A stretch of 39,299 nucleotides of DNA from a virus, in the IMG/VR virus record IMGVR_UViG_3300020172_002269, positions 1 through 39,299 of that record; one strand, given 5' to 3'. Of the stretch, positions 39,194-39,299 are shown in pieces; the first letter of the stretch is position 1, and each line of letters opens with the position of its first letter. Below the pieces are notes generated by a model that was not told the origin of the DNA, did not search any database, and saw nothing but the letters and a program-made list of their open reading frames with translations. A program made the position numbers and the translations under genes.

Positions 39194-39299
39194 TTACGGC
39201 ACGACTTCCGTGATGGTGATGGAGGAATACAGGACGCCGCCCATGTATCGAGCGCCGCCCTGCCCGTTCAAGGTAATCGTGTTGCCGCCGCTGGAGCCA
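39194..39299 (-). CDS. Tail protein C-terminus, N-terminus cut by window edge
   Basis: A frame enters from the right edge and ends at TAA 39194, giving 34 complete residues: GSSGGNTITLNGQGGARYMG, GVLYSSITITEVVP. The GGVLYS segment matches the end of the fragment at the left window edge, so the two are paralogous tail proteins or parts of adjacent copies. Joining the ends directly puts this fragment out of frame with the left gene. Confidence 0.65.
   Translation of the reverse strand, partial: GSSGGNTITLNGQGGARYMGGVLYSSITITEVVP

Overview
The window is almost all of a tailed, temperate, podovirus-like phage genome of about 39.3 kb. It is GC-rich and densely packed, and many gene pairs overlap at ATGA, TGATG, TAATG or GTGA junctions. 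The host is Gram-negative, because an inner/outer membrane spanin pair (Rz with nested lipoprotein Rz1) is present. An alphaproteobacterium is my inference, from the gene families (a DnaA domain IV-like initiator, a YdaS/Cro regulator and a cysteine-rich early protein of a kind I recall from such phages). There is no rRNA, tRNA, CRISPR or insertion sequence.

Layout. Packaging and head genes run leftward on the minus strand from about 12.7 kb to 1: small and large terminase, a putative HExxH protein, portal, scaffold, SU10-like major capsid, a glycosyltransferase-like protein, head-tail adaptor and tail-fibre genes. The last tail gene runs off the left edge. A second tail gene enters from the right edge on the same strand, so the late operon probably continues there: tail fibre with collar domain, tail/stabilisation protein, a set of ejection proteins including a transglycosylase, then holin candidate, endolysin, Rz/Rz1, a metallophosphoesterase, a GNAT protein and a small last gene. 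It ends at a terminator near 26.3 kb.

The immunity region lies at 22.66-23.72 kb. A CI-like S24 repressor (plus strand) faces a Cro/YdaS-like gene (minus strand). Two similar promoters that share operator-like palindromes drive two early operons. The leftward one (22.9 to 14.6 kb) is the replication and DNA-modification module: DnaA-like protein, C5-methyltransferase, PD-(D/E)XK nuclease, SSB-like protein, prim-pol/helicase, a putative origin with six ACTGGCGG repeats beside a 16-bp-arm palindrome, a RuvC-like nuclease and an AT-hook/HTH protein. The rightward one (23.74 to 25.61 kb) has eight tightly coupled small genes, including a DUF3310 protein, a 25-residue membrane peptide and a secreted protein.

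A separate plus-strand cassette (12.8-14.5 kb) sits between the terminase and replication modules. It encodes an eight-cysteine protein, very small proteins and a HTH protein, follows three palindromes and is flanked by arrays of the hexamer CCACGT. This cassette, the putative origin and the duplicated immunity promoters are the best candidates for new biology. No integrase was found.
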